A stretch of DNA of 64,000 nucleotides, taken from NCBI RefSeq assembly GCF_023156195.1, contig NZ_JAKUKA010000001.1, positions 5,518,001-5,582,000 of the forward strand, in the 5' to 3' direction. This stretch comes from Chitinophaga sedimenti. Lineage in GTDB: Bacteria > Bacteroidota > Bacteroidia > Chitinophagales > Chitinophagaceae. The notes under the pieces were generated by a model. It saw nothing but the letters and a program-made list of their open reading frames with translations. It was not told where the DNA came from and searched no databases. A program made the position numbers and the translations under genes. Shown one piece after another: positions 1-9,378 of the stretch; the stretch's first letter is position 1, and each line of letters opens with the position of its first letter.

Positions 1-308
1 ATGGGTAGCCTAAAAGACCTGCTGGGTATGATCCCCGGTTTAGGCAAGGCGGTAAAGGACCGGACATCAGCGACGATGCTTTTAAGGGCATCGAGGCGAT
101 GATTAACTCCATGACACCGGCAGAGCGCGCCGATCCGGACCTGATCGAAGGCAGCCGCCGCAAACGTATTGCGAAAGGCGCCGGTAAAGATATACAGGAC
201 GTAAACCAGTTCATGAAGCAGTTTGAGCAGATGCGCCAGATGATGAAAATGATGAACAAAATGCCAGGGGGCGGAAAAGGCTTCAAAGGCATGGGAATGG
301 GACGTTAA
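1..308 (+). CDS. ffh: Signal recognition particle protein Ffh, C-terminal end (partial, frameshifted)
   Basis: This is the 3' end of the SRP54 GTPase that binds signal sequences of nascent membrane proteins together with 4.5S RNA. Only the methionine-rich M domain is visible. Frame 1 opens with MGSLKDLLGMIPGLGKAVKD. After a single missing base near position 61 the frame continues as DISDDAFKGIEAMINSM, then the conserved SRRKRIAKGAG segment, and ends in a Met-rich tail (QMRQMMKMMNKMPGGGKG). The GTPase domain lies before the window. The ATG at position 1 is an internal methionine, not a start. The break falls in an otherwise perfectly conserved essential protein, so I read it as a sequence error. 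It is followed by rpsP, a common neighbour. Confidence 0.93.
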
Positions 309-361
309 GAACGGCCTGAACAGAAATGAACAGGATAATTTTGTAAAAATGGCGATTGTAT

Positions 362-393
362 TTTGGGAAATATTAATTTTCAACTTACATTTG
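362..393 (+). promoter_or_regulatory. Bacteroidota-type promoter of rpsP
   Basis: TTTG at 362-365 is followed after 20 bases by TACATTTG at 386-393. This matches the Bacteroidota housekeeping consensus (TTTG, 19-21 bases, TAnnTTTG). It lies about 54 bases before the rpsP ATG and would drive the rpsP-rimM-trmD run. Confidence 0.6.
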
Positions 394-446
394 CTGCCCG
401 ATAGAAACAATATTTGTTCACTCGCAAAAAATAATTCGACTTATTT

Positions 447-903
447 ATGCCAGTAAAGATCCGTTTACAGAGACATGGCGCAAAAAAGAGACCTTTTACT
501 TCATCGTAGTAGCCGATGCGCGTGCGCCACGCGACGGTAGTTCATCCAGAAAATTGGAACTTACAATCCGCTGACTGTTCCTGCTTCCATCAACATCGAC
601 ACAGAGAAAGCGCTGCGTTGGTTGCAGAAAGGTGCTCAACCTACAGATACCGTTAGAAGAATCCTTTCTTTCAAAGGTGTACTGTACCTGAAACACCTCC
701 TGCGTGGTGTGAAACTGGGCCTGTTCGACGAGCCTACTGCTTACAAAAAATTCGAGCAATGGCAGGCTGATCACGAGCAGAAAGTTTCTGCACGTCGCGA
801 AAGCCAGAAGAAAGCAAGAGTTGCTGCTCCTGTTGTAAGGAAAGTAGAAGAAGCACCTGCTGCTCCTGCTGAGCCAGCTGCTGAAGGCGAAGCTGAAGCT
901 TAG
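447..903 (+). CDS. rpsP: 30S ribosomal protein S16 with acidic Ala-rich tail (two frameshifts)
   Basis: S16 is a structural protein of the 30S subunit. The start ATG at 447 gives MPVKIRLQRHGAKKRPF. A lost T near 492 breaks the frame; the next frame reads YFIVVADARAPRDG. A lost A near 539 breaks it again before IQKIGTYNPLTVPASINID. After that the frame is open through LRWLQKGAQPTDTVRRILS to 903. The last ~35 residues form an Ala/Pro/Glu-rich tail, a Bacteroidota extension absent from E. coli S16. Both breaks are one-base losses in short homopolymers of an essential gene, so they are probably assembly errors. rimM and trmD follow, as in many bacteria. Confidence 0.95.
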
Positions 904-980
904 TTTTTACAGATAACATATTACAAAAAGGGAGGTTTGCTCGCAAATTCTCCCTTTTGCTTTTTGGCGACCGCCGTTTT

Positions 981-1497
981 ATGAGTAATTATTTCAGCAT
1001 AGGTAAAATATCTGCCGTTTTTGGACTCGAAGGCGAGGTAATCCTTAAACACAGCCTCGGGAAAAGAACTTTCCTGAAGGGAGTGGAGGTGTTATTCCTG
1101 GAAGAACGTAAGGATAGTTTTATTCCTTATTTCCTGGAAAAAGCCAAACCGAAGGACCATGAAAACGTGTATGTGAAGCTGGAGGGGGTAAATACCCCGA
1201 AGCGGCACGTAAAATACTGCAGCGGGGTGTTTACCTGTCGGATGTTGATTTTAAAGCGCAAACGGCCTCCTCGGCCCCTTTGTCGTTATTGGGTTTTAAC
1301 GTCCGGGATGCACATGAAGGCGCGCTGGGAGTGATAGAAGAGATCATCGAACTGCCTATGCAGGTATTGGCGAGGATCACTTTGGACGGTAAAGAGGTGT
1401 TACTGCCTATTAACGACCAAACCCTGCGGAAGGTCGATAAAAAAGAGCAGACCGTTCACTGGACCTGCCCGAAGGTTTGCTGGACATTTATAAATAG
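981..1497 (+). CDS. rimM: 16S rRNA maturation factor RimM (two frameshifts)
   Basis: RimM binds the 30S head and assists 16S rRNA maturation. I chose ATG 981 (MSNYFSIGKISAVFGLEGEV) over the upstream TTG at 957, because homologues begin with this motif. The N-terminal RimM barrel (FSIGKISAVFGLEGEVILKH) and the C-terminal PRC-barrel (LLGFNVRDAHEGALGVIEEI, then VLLPINDQTL) are both present. One C is missing near 1196 (VNTP to EAARKIL). Another base is missing near 1460, hiding the true end HLDLPEGLLDIYK with stop at 1497. Rejoined length is about 172 residues, normal for the family. It lies 6 bases before trmD. Confidence 0.93.
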
Positions 1498-1503
1498 CAG
1501 ATT

Positions 1504-2184
1504 ATGCGAATAGATATCATCAGCGTGCTGCCCGAACTGCTGGAAAGCCCGTTTTCACATTCCATTCTGAAGAGAGCGAAGGCAAAGGGCCTGCTGGAAA
1601 TAAACGTGCATCATCTGCGCCAGTATTCTACTTTTAAGCATAACCAGGTAGACGATTACCAATTTGGCGGCGGCGCCGGCATGGTAATGATGATGGAGCC
1701 GCTGGTAAACGCTATCGAGGATCTGCAAAAGCAGGTGACCTATGACGAGGTGATTTACCTGACACCAGATGGTAAGACGCTGGACCAGCGCATGGCCAAC
1801 ACCTTATCACTGAAAGGCAACCTGCTCATGATCTGCGGCCACTACAAAGGCATCGACGAACGTTTCCGGGAGCATTTTGTGACCATGGAGATCTCCATAG
1901 GCGACTTTGTACTGTCGGGCGGCGAATTGGCCGCTGCAGTGCTGGTGGATGCCATTGGGCGGCTGTTGCCCGGCGTGCTGAACGACGAAACCTCCGCCCT
2001 GTTCGACTCTTTCCAGGATAACCTGCTCGCCCCGCCGGTATATACCCGTCCCGATGACTTCCGGGGCTGGAAGGTACCGGAGGTATTATTGAGCGGCGAT
2101 CACCGGAAGATAGATGAGTGGCGGCATGAGGAAGCATTGAAAAGGACGAAGGAACGTCGTCCAGACCTACTAAAAAAACATTAA
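1504..2184 (+). CDS. trmD: tRNA (guanine37-N1)-methyltransferase TrmD
   Basis: TrmD methylates G37 of tRNAs with AdoMet, preventing +1 frameshifting. The 226-residue frame is intact. It carries the SPOUT knot signatures: QFGGGAGMVMM near residue 56, LLMICGHYKGIDERF near 110, and the loop ISIGDFVLSGGELAA near 133. The C-terminal helical domain contains the conserved YTRPDDFRGWKVPEVLLSG. The gene follows rimM by 6 bases and is probably co-transcribed with rpsP and rimM. A separate promoter-like site precedes rplS, so rplS may also be transcribed alone. Confidence 0.98.
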   Translation: MRIDIISVLPELLESPFSHSILKRAKAKGLLEINVHHLRQYSTFKHNQVDDYQFGGGAGMVMMMEPLVNAIEDLQKQVTYDEVIYLTPDGKTLDQRMANTLSLKGNLLMICGHYKGIDERFREHFVTMEISIGDFVLSGGELAAAVLVDAIGRLLPGVLNDETSALFDSFQDNLLAPPVYTRPDDFRGWKVPEVLLSGDHRKIDEWRHEEALKRTKERRPDLLKKH

Positions 2185-2264
2185 TAACCAATGGATTATA
2201 AGGGTAAGAAGAAAAAAGTGGGAAATTTCTCGCAAAAATATCACCGGTTGTGAATATTGTTTCT

Positions 2265-2272
2265 TACCTTTG
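2265..2272 (+). promoter_or_regulatory. Promoter -7 element before rplS
   Basis: TACCTTTG matches the Bacteroidota -7 consensus TAnnTTTG, 21 bases before the rplS ATG. No convincing -33 TTTG is seen at the usual distance. Confidence 0.4.
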
Positions 2273-2293
2273 CCGTCCTTAAATAATTGAAAG

Positions 2294-2641
2294 ATGAACG
2301 CAATTTCTTTTGTTCACGAGCAGCTGACTGCCAAAAAACAATTTCCGAAGTTTAAAGCCGGTGACAACGTTACCGTTAACTATAAAATCGTTGAAGGTAC
2401 CAAAGAACGTATCCAGTCATTCAAAGGAGACGTGGTGAAGATTCAGGGTACAGGCTTTACAGCTTCCTTCACTGTTAGAAAGATTTCTGACGGTATCGGT
2501 GTTGAAAGAACTTTGCCTTTGTATTCACCCAACATTGACTCTATCGTACTGAACAAAGTAGGTAAAGTTAGAAGGGCTCGCCTGTTCTACCTGCGTGAGC
2601 GCGCTGGTAAAGCTGCCCGTATTAAAGAGAAAAGGGTTTAG
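2294..2641 (+). CDS. rplS: 50S ribosomal protein L19
   Basis: L19 sits at the 30S-50S interface. The 115-residue frame is intact. It shows the family blocks PKFKAGDNVTVNYKIVEGTKERIQ, the SH3-like core FTVRKISDGIGVERTLPLYSPNID, and the basic C-terminus KVRRARLFYLRERAGKAARIKEKR. It closes the rpsP-rimM-trmD-rplS order and is followed by a hairpin terminator at 2667. Length is normal for the family. Confidence 0.98.
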   Translation: MNAISFVHEQLTAKKQFPKFKAGDNVTVNYKIVEGTKERIQSFKGDVVKIQGTGFTASFTVRKISDGIGVERTLPLYSPNIDSIVLNKVGKVRRARLFYLRERAGKAARIKEKRV

Positions 2642-2666
2642 TATATATACAGGGAAAATTAGTGAT

Positions 2667-2697
2667 AACGGGAGCCCGTTGGGTTCCCGTTCTTTTA
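2667..2697 (+). terminator. Rho-independent terminator after rplS
   Basis: Stem AACGGGAGCCC (2667-2677) pairs with GGGTTCCCGTT (2681-2691) with one G-T wobble and a 3-base loop, followed by CTTTT. Confidence 0.8.
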
Positions 2698-2785
2698 TGT
2701 CCGGCGCTGTCGTAAGGCAGCGTTCTGCGTTTCTTAAATTAGACTTAAAGTGCGTGCATAAACTCGGAAAAACCGATTTAATGTC

Positions 2786-2793
2786 TATCTTTG
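2786..2793 (+). promoter_or_regulatory. Promoter -7 element before tatA
   Basis: TATCTTTG matches TAnnTTTG and lies 26 bases before the tatA ATG, just after the rplS terminator. No clear -33 element is seen. Confidence 0.4.
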
Positions 2794-2819
2794 TTAGCTA
2801 ACGTTATAAATCTGAGAAA

Positions 2820-3053
2820 ATGACTTCAATAGTTGCAAAAACACCGCTTTTACTGTTCCAGGACCTGGGTATGACTGAGATTCTGCTGATCGCACTGGTA
2901 GTACTGCTGATGTTTGGCGGTAAGAAAATCCCTGAACTGATGCGTGGTCTGGGTAAAGGTATCCGTGAATTCAACGATGCGAAAAACAACGTTCGCAACG
3001 AGATCCAGGATGGCATGAAAGAGCCTTCTAACACAACTTCTGAGCAGAAGTAA
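2820..3053 (+). CDS. tatA: Sec-independent translocase subunit TatA/E
   Basis: TatA forms the pore of the twin-arginine pathway that exports folded proteins. The 77-residue protein has one N-terminal membrane helix (residues ~20-38, MTEILLIALVVLLMFGGKKI). The conserved FGxxKxPEL hinge appears as FGGKKIPELMRGLGKGIREF and leads into an amphipathic helix, followed by a short polar tail. ATG 2820 puts about 18 extra residues ahead of the usual MTEIL start, so the ATG at residue 19 is an alternative. tatC is not in the window. Confidence 0.93.
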   Translation: MTSIVAKTPLLLFQDLGMTEILLIALVVLLMFGGKKIPELMRGLGKGIREFNDAKNNVRNEIQDGMKEPSNTTSEQK

Positions 3054-3117
3054 TTTTTAAATATTCCTCCCCGGAGTTTTTCTTTTTGCAAATCTCCCAT
3101 TGTAGATTTTAACTGAT

Positions 3118-4546
3118 TTGGGTTTGTCTGAATTCAGCAGCATATCGTCTTTTCAGGAAGCGCTCTATGCCGGAAATACTACCTGTGAAAATGCCGTACG
3201 CCAGTATTTGGAGCGCATAGAGCAGTTCCGTCATCTAAATGCTTTTATTGAAGTTTTTGCCGAAGAGGCCCTGGAGCGCGCACGTTCCCCGGATATCCGT
3301 GTCCGGAATGGCGAAAAACTGGGTCCGCTGGCGGGTGTAGTAACAGGCATCAAGGATGTTATTTGTTATAAAGACCACCAGGTAAGTGCGGCTTCCAATA
3401 TTCTGAAAGGTTTTACCTCTTTATATTCCGCTACAGCTGTTGAACGACTGCTGGCAGCGGATGCTGTCATTATAGGCAACCTGAATTGTGACGAGTTTGC
3501 GATGGGGTCTACCAATGAAAATTCCTCCCATGGTAAAGTGCTGAACGCTTTGGATACTACCCGCGTGCCGGGCGGTTCGTCTGGCGGGTCCGCAGTGGCC
3601 GTTCAGGCCGATCTTTGCCTGGTAAGCCTGGGAAGCGATACTGGTGGTTCCGTTCGCCAGCCAGCTGATTTTTGTGGTATTATCGGGCTGAAGCCAAGCT
3701 ATGGCCGCATTTCACGATACGGTCTCATAGCTTACGCCTCTTCTTTTGATCAGATAGGCATTTTTGGCAGGAATATTGCAGATGTAGCCGCGGTTCTACA
3801 AGTGATCGCGGGTCCCGATACTTATGATAGTACAGCCTCGCAAACAGATGTGCCTGATTATCAATCGTATCTTCAAGACAATAAATCCTACAAAATCGCG
3901 TATTTAAGGGATGCATTGGACCATGAAGGTCTGGACCCGGAGATGAGAGCCGGCTATGAGCAATTCTTTGACAATCTGAAAGCAGCTGGTCACACCGTGG
4001 AAGCGGTTGATTTCGAATACCTTGACTACGTTGTTGCCGCTTATTATGTTTTAACTACAGCAGAAGCGAGCTCTAACCTGTCGCGGTTCGATGGTGTAAA
4101 GTACGGTTATCGTACGCCCACCGGGGGACTTGAACTGAACGACTTTTACAAAAAAGCCGGTCGGAAGGGTTCGGAAAAGAGGTAAAAAGGCGTATATTGC
4201 TAGGGACTTTCGTTCTTAGCGCTGGATATTACGACGCTTACTTCACCAAAGCGCAACAAGTGCGCCGGATGGTGGTAGAAAAATGAACGGGATTTTGTCG
4301 GGTTATGATGCTATCCTATTGCCAACAGTTCCGAGCACCGCTTTCAAAATCGGAGAAAAAATGGAAGACCCGATTGCCATGTACCTTGCCGACATTTATA
4401 CGGTACTTGCCAATCTTACAGGGGTTCCTGCGATATCAATACCTTTACAACGGCATTCAAACGGGATGCCTTATGGGATTCAGATCATAGCGAAGCACTT
4501 TGACGAAGGTCACTTGTTACAGATAGCCAATAATCTGTTGCAATAA
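3118..4546 (+). CDS. gatA: Asp-tRNA(Asn)/Glu-tRNA(Gln) amidotransferase subunit A (two frameshifts)
   Basis: GatA is the amidase that supplies ammonia to GatB for converting Glu-tRNA(Gln) or Asp-tRNA(Asn). The Ser-cisSer-Lys triad is visible: K79 in TGIKDVICYKD, S154 in the PGGSSGGSA loop, and S178 in SLGSDTGGSVRQP. No ATG precedes the conserved N-terminus, so TTG at 3118 (or 3124) is the likely start; an error hiding an ATG is possible. The frame breaks near 4157 and again near 4280 in an A run. Rejoined, it ends normally with the GYDAILLPTVPSTAF block, giving about 475 residues. gatB and gatC are not nearby, which is common in Bacteroidota. Confidence 0.93.
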
Positions 4547-4581
4547 GCAACAAGTAACTATAGTTTTAAAATATAACTCGT

Positions 4582-5853
4582 ATGACGAAAGTCTTTTTAC
4601 TCATGTTATTGCCGATAGTGGGCGCCGTAGCGTCTGTATCTGCAAAAGATGGGGTAAATGAGATCGCGCCGCAACAAGTGGTTGCCGCCGCCGATACAGC
4701 TGTATTGCTTAAAAAAGGTCATTTACCCAAGGACACCGTACGTCCATCTTACGCAACAACGCCTTTAAAACAGGCAGCGGCATCTTTGCCGTCAACTATC
4801 CGTAGCCCGAAGGTTTACGAACAGGTAAACAATCACTACGTTACCGGTTACATCAACGATTTTGCTACGCGGTACAGCAATCACTTACAGGTAATGATTA
4901 CCAAAAGTGAGCCATACTTTGTGATGATCGAAAAAGTGTTCAAAGAGCACGGTGTTCCGGAGGAAATGAAGTATCTCGCACTCATTGAATCTGGCTTTAA
5001 CACCAATGCACGCTCGCGTGTGGGCGCTGTAGGGGCCTGGCAGTTCATGAGCGCTACCGCCCGCGTTTTTGGCCTCAACGTAGGCAAGAAAGTAGATGAG
5101 CGTAAAGATTTCTACAAATCGACCGTTGCTGCCGCCAAATATTTGAACGAGCTGAACGGTCAGTTCGACGATTGGTTATTGGTTGTGGCTGCTTACAACT
5201 GCGGAGCCGGCGGCGTAATGCGCGCTCAGAAAATGAGCGGCAGAGACGACTTCTGGGGCATCCAGTACTTCCTTCCGGCAGAATCCGGGAATCATGTATA
5301 TAAATTCATCGCTACCGGTTACATTCTCGACAGGTTCAATACTTTCTTTGGTGTAGGCGACGATAAGCCAACGCCTGTTGCCATTGCGGCCCCGGCATTG
5401 CCCGCAAAACCGCTTACCGATGAGGAGCTGTATAACACCGTAGTATTCACCATCACCGGTAAATACAAACTGGAAGCTATCGCCAAGAAACTGCAAATCG
5501 AGAATGAAGACCTGCAACGCCTGAACCCGAACTTCTACGAAAGCCTGGCCGGTGCTGACAACAGCTACGAACTGCGCATCCCGAAAGATAAAATGAAGGA
5601 GTTCCAGGCAGAGAAAGAAGAAATTCTGAAAGAATCACTGCAGATTGCGCTGGACGACAAAGCATCTTCTGTAGATCGCAGCAAATTCCCGGCTCCCGTG
5701 GCCAAACCTTCTACCACTGCGGCGGCTCCGAAAACTACTGTGGCTAAAAAGCCGGTAGCAGCCGCTAAAAAGAAACCGGTAGCTAAGAAAAAGCCGGCAA
5801 CTAAAAAGCCAACAACAAAGACTGCAACAGTTAGCAATCCGAAACTGAAGTAA
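4582..5853 (+). CDS. Lytic murein transglycosylase, MltD-like, with LysM and basic tail
   Basis: This predicted envelope enzyme cleaves peptidoglycan glycan strands non-hydrolytically. A signal peptide spans residues ~1-21 (hydrophobic, ending SVSA). The SLT domain spans ~105-260. The catalytic glutamate is E136 in YLALIESGFN, followed by VGAVGAWQFMSATARVFGL and the AAYNCGAGGV motif. A degenerate LysM module follows at ~285-330 (FTITGKYKLEAIAKKL..NPNF). The last ~60 residues are Lys/Ala/Pro-rich repeats of the KKPVAKKKPA type, probably an extended region that contacts peptidoglycan or DNA-like polyanions. The gene is intact, has a strong terminator behind it, and stands alone between gatA and a convergent gene. 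Confidence 0.9.
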   Translation: MTKVFLLMLLPIVGAVASVSAKDGVNEIAPQQVVAAADTAVLLKKGHLPKDTVRPSYATTPLKQAAASLPSTIRSPKVYEQVNNHYVTGYINDFATRYSNHLQVMITKSEPYFVMIEKVFKEHGVPEEMKYLALIESGFNTNARSRVGAVGAWQFMSATARVFGLNVGKKVDERKDFYKSTVAAAKYLNELNGQFDDWLLVVAAYNCGAGGVMRAQKMSGRDDFWGIQYFLPAESGNHVYKFIATGYILDRFNTFFGVGDDKPTPVAIAAPALPAKPLTDEELYNTVVFTITGKYKLEAIAKKLQIENEDLQRLNPNFYESLAGADNSYELRIPKDKMKEFQAEKEEILKESLQIALDDKASSVDRSKFPAPVAKPSTTAAAPKTTVAKKPVAAAKKKPVAKKKPATKKPTTKTATVSNPKLK

Positions 5854-5867
5854 GTTTTTAGTGAGAT

Positions 5868-5905
5868 AAAAAAGGGCTGACCAGCAATATGGTCAGCCCT
5901 TTTTT
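5868..5905 (+). terminator. Strong terminator after the transglycosylase gene
   Basis: A perfect 16-bp stem (5868-5883 with 5890-5905), GC core GGGCTGACCA, loop GCAATA, ends in a T run. The A run on the other side makes it work in both directions. Confidence 0.9.
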
Positions 5906-6106
5906 ATGCGTATATCTTCCGCTTCGATAATTTTCTCCATCCTGGACAATTTTTCCTCCATTTGGATCAATTTTCAGGGCCCCGGCGGTTCTATCTTTGT
6001 AATAAGCCGGTAGCTGTAATAGCCTCAGTTTACCGGATTTATTACCGGTAAGCGGACAGCGGGCGGAAACTTCAGGCTATGGGGCGCGGCATACTGACAT
6101 CTCAAA

Positions 6107-6143
6107 AAAATCTCCATGCAAACATGTGTTGCATGGAGATTTT
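6107..6143 (-). terminator. Terminator of the antiporter gene
   Basis: A perfect 14-bp stem (6107-6120 with 6130-6143) around a 9-base loop is flanked by A and T runs. It sits 20 bases past the minus-strand antiporter stop. Bases 5906-6106 between the two convergent terminators show no gene. Confidence 0.85.
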
Positions 6144-6163
6144 CCTTACGATGAAGTATGTTA

Positions 6164-7584
6164 TTATAATGCTATGGCCGCTTTGCGTCTCGTGGCATAG
6201 TTGACTGTGTCCAGGATAGGACCGGTCATAAAGGTAGTGGCGAGGGCCATGAGTACCATCATCGCGAAAATCTGCGGGGTGAGGATGCCCATATCGTAAC
6301 CAATGTTGAGCACCACCAGTTCCATAAGGCCGCGGGTGTTCATGAGCGCGCCGATGGACAGCGCTTCGGGCCATGACTGGCCTACCAGCTTCGCGGCCAG
6401 TGTACTGCCGCCGAATTTGCCGCCTACGGCTACGACCATGATCATAGCGAAAACGCCCCAGAGATGACCTTCGTTCAGCAGGCCTACTTGTGTACGCAAA
6501 CCCGTGAAAGCGAAAAATATCGGTAATAAAATGAGAATGCTTACATCTTCCAGTTTATCGGCCAGCATCTGTTTGATGTTCATTTCTTCGGGCATGATCA
6601 CGCCGGCAAGGAAGGCGCCAAACAGCATGTGGATGCCGATTACTTCGGCCACATAACCGCCAATAAGCAGCGTGAAAAACGCGAGGGCAACGTTACGCTG
6701 GCTCATTTTTTCACCGCCTTCTTCCGGCTGTTTTACCATGCGTTTTTTCAGCCATGGTTTGATGATGTACAGCATGCCGAACACGAATACTACCGCCAGC
6801 GCGATGGTAATAAGGGCGCCTGCGATAGAACCTGCCTGTGCAATGGCTACCACGCAGGCCGGGATACACCAGGCCGTTACATCGTCGGCCGCGGCGCAGG
6901 TGATGGCCAGGGTACCGAGCGGGGTGCCGGTGAGTTTACGTTCCTGTACAATACGCGCCAGTACGGGAAAGGCCGTGATGCTCATGGCAATACCCATAAA
7001 TAAGGCAAACGGCAGGAAATTCACATTGGCAGGTGCATGTTGCTGGAAAATAAAGTAGGCGAGTCCTACCCCAAGGAAAAAAGGCACCACGATACTGGCA
7101 TGACTGATCATTACTGCATCATGTGCTTTGTTACGAATCTTTTGTATATCCAGTTCCATGCCCACGATGAACATGAAGAACGCGAGGCCTATCTGGCTGA
7201 GGAATTGTAAATTATTAAGGCTTGTTTTGGGAAATAAGGTGGCCATACCTTCGGGCCACAACAGGCCGAACAGCGAAGGGCCTAATACCACACCGGCGAT
7301 AATTTCGCCCACCACCGCAGGTTGGTTTATTTTACGGGCCAGGGTACCGAACAGTCGAGATACGGCAAGGATCAATACGATCTGTACCAATAGCAGGGCC
7401 AACGGTTGTTGCATGTGATGGCTGAATTCGGACAGGATGCTGTGTCCGGGGAGGGCTTCACAGGCAGTTCGGTAACTGCCGGAAGAATGTCGTGCTGCAG
7501 CAGTTCACCTTTGGAAATAATAAACCAGATCAGGAGGCCGAACACCCCGATGATCAGCGGGTAGAACAAGTAACTTTTCTTCAT
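6164..7584 (-). CDS. Cation:proton antiporter, CPA2 family (one frameshift)
   Basis: This inner-membrane antiporter exchanges Na+ or K+ for protons. The 416-residue main frame carries about 12 hydrophobic segments and CPA2 motifs: NQPAVVGEIIAGVVLGPSL near the N-terminus, CAAADDVTAW in the core (the two aspartates expected for ion binding), and ALMNTRGLMELVVLNIG near the C-terminus. The true start is probably ATG 7584 (MKKSYLFYPLIIGVFG), which adds one membrane helix; that segment joins the main frame after a lost C near 7450 in a CCCC run. ATG 7414 is the alternative start if the break is real. The gene stands alone, with its own terminator. Confidence 0.88.
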
Positions 7585-7699
7585 ACACGATAGTTCAGTG
7601 CGAAAGATAAAAAATATATTCCCTGAATCCGCGCCAGGCTGCAAAATCACCTCGGGGTAACCTTTCGTAGCATGAAGGAATTGTAATAAATTTGAGGAT

Positions 7700-8095
7700 A
7701 TGAGTAACGAGAAACTGAGAGTGGACAAATACCTGTGGTCCATTCGCATTTTTAAAACCCGCACAATGGCCGCCGCGGCCTGCGATAGTGGAAAAGTGAG
7801 GCTAAACGGCGCACCAGTAAAGGCGGCAAAGACAGTATCACTGGGCGACCAGTACGAAATAAGGACAGAGGCCCGAAAGTGGAAAATCGAAGTAACCGGT
7901 TTGCTGCATACCCGCCAGGCTTACGCCGAAGCGATCAAGTACTACGTGGACATTACCCCCGAAGAGGATCAGCTGGCGAACCAGCGGATGGCTTCGAGCT
8001 TTAACACGGGTAAGCGTCCGAGTAAGATCGGCCGGCCTACGAAAAAGGAACGCCGCGACCTGGACGGCTTTATGGAGGTGGAACCGGAAGAATAA
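7700..8095 (+). CDS. S4-domain RNA-binding protein, Hsp15/HslR-like
   Basis: The 131-residue protein has an N-terminal S4 fold, KLRVDKYLWSIRIFKTRTMA followed by ACDSGKVRLNGAPVKAAKTV (residues ~4-45), and a basic C-terminal tail (KRPSKIGRPTKKERRDLDGF). Hsp15-family members bind 50S subunits carrying peptidyl-tRNA after stress. The -7-like TAAATTTG at 7687-7694 ends only 5 bases before the ATG, so the message would be almost leaderless if that site is used. The gene lies alone, upstream of lysA. Confidence 0.88.
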   Translation: MSNEKLRVDKYLWSIRIFKTRTMAAAACDSGKVRLNGAPVKAAKTVSLGDQYEIRTEARKWKIEVTGLLHTRQAYAEAIKYYVDITPEEDQLANQRMASSFNTGKRPSKIGRPTKKERRDLDGFMEVEPEE

Positions 8096-8148
8096 TCGTC
8101 ATTTCTTCGCCTTTTCTATTAATTTCGCACATTCTAATTATTAAATCG

Positions 8149-9378
8149 ATGCCAAAAACGCAAAGCGATGTATTATCCGCCTCCACACTGGTGAAAGTAG
8201 CGGAAGAATTTGGTACCCCTGTGTACATCTATCATGCTGAGAAAATAAAAACGCAGTATAATAAGCTGAAGCAGGCTTTCAGCAAGTCGGACACCCGTTT
8301 CTTCTATGCTTGTAAGGCGCTGACCAATATCAACATCCTTCGTTACATGAACTCGATCGGTTGCGGACTGGATACGGTTTCGATCCGGGAAGTAGAGTTG
8401 GGTTTACGGGCTGGCTTCGATCCGAAGAACATCATTTTTACACCCAACTGTGTTGATCTGAGCGAGATTATCGCCGCTAAAGAGCTGGGCGTAAATCTCA
8501 ATATCGATAACATTTCCATCCTGGAGCAGTTTGGCAACAAGTTCGGCGGCAGCTATCCGATCTGCATCCGCCTGAACCCGCACATCATGGCGGGCGGTAA
8601 CTTCAAGATTTCTACCGGTCACGTGGACAGCAAATTCGGCATTTCAATTCACCAGATCCGCCACATTGAGCGTATCGTTAAGTCGACCAAACTGAAAGTA
8701 ACGGGCCTGCACATGCACACTGGTTCTGAAATTAAGGACGTGGACGTGTTCCTGCGCGGCGTGGAAATCATGTTCGAAATGACCGAACACTTCCCTGACC
8801 TGGAGAGCATTGACCTGGGCAGCGGCTTTAAAGTTGCCTACCAGCCCGGCGATCCGGAAACCGACATCGACCTGCTGGGTGAAAAACTGACAGAGGCATT
8901 CAATAATTTCGCTAAAAAATACAAACGTCCGCTGCAACTGTGGTTCGAACCAGGAAAGTACCTGGTGAGCCAGGCAGGATATTTCGTGGTAAAAGCGAAT
9001 GTGATCAAACAGACCACTGCTACGGTGTTTGTTGGGGTAAACTCCGGGTTTAACCACCTGATCCGCCCCATGTTCTACGACAGCTTCCACCTGATCAAGA
9101 ATATTTCGAACCCGAGCGGTACCGAGCGGATTTACACCGTGGTAGGTAACATTTGCGAAACCGACACGTTTGGCTGGGACCGTAAAATTACCGAGGTACG
9201 CGAAGGAGATCTGCTGGTATTTTATAACGCGGGCGCCTATGGCTTTGAAATGTCTTCCAACTTCAACTCGCGCCTTAAACCAGCGGAAGTGTTGGTGAAA
9301 GATGGTAAAGCACACCTGATCCGTAAGCGCGACACGATCGACGACCTGCTGAAAAACCAGGTAGAAATACCATTCTAA
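8149..9378 (+). CDS. lysA: Diaminopimelate decarboxylase
   Basis: LysA is a PLP enzyme that converts meso-diaminopimelate to lysine, the last step of lysine synthesis. The 409-residue frame is intact. The PLP lysine is K56 in FFYACKALTN. HMHTGSEI near residue 190, SIDLGSGFKVAY near 224, WFEPGKYLV near 264 and CETDTFGWD near 335 are family blocks; the Cys is the active-site residue contributed across the dimer. The stop overlaps the next gene's start as TAATG, so the DUF3267 gene is translationally coupled. Confidence 0.95.
   Translation: MPKTQSDVLSASTLVKVAEEFGTPVYIYHAEKIKTQYNKLKQAFSKSDTRFFYACKALTNINILRYMNSIGCGLDTVSIREVELGLRAGFDPKNIIFTPNCVDLSEIIAAKELGVNLNIDNISILEQFGNKFGGSYPICIRLNPHIMAGGNFKISTGHVDSKFGISIHQIRHIERIVKSTKLKVTGLHMHTGSEIKDVDVFLRGVEIMFEMTEHFPDLESIDLGSGFKVAYQPGDPETDIDLLGEKLTEAFNNFAKKYKRPLQLWFEPGKYLVSQAGYFVVKANVIKQTTATVFVGVNSGFNHLIRPMFYDSFHLIKNISNPSGTERIYTVVGNICETDTFGWDRKITEVREGDLLVFYNAGAYGFEMSSNFNSRLKPAEVLVKDGKAHLIRKRDTIDDLLKNQVEIPF

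Noticed and set aside
957..981. TTG start for rimM at 957
   Set aside because: ATG 981 begins at the conserved RimM N-terminus.
7414..7584. A separate small membrane protein before the antiporter
   Set aside because: It continues in the antiporter frame if one missing C is restored, so it is more likely the antiporter N-terminus.
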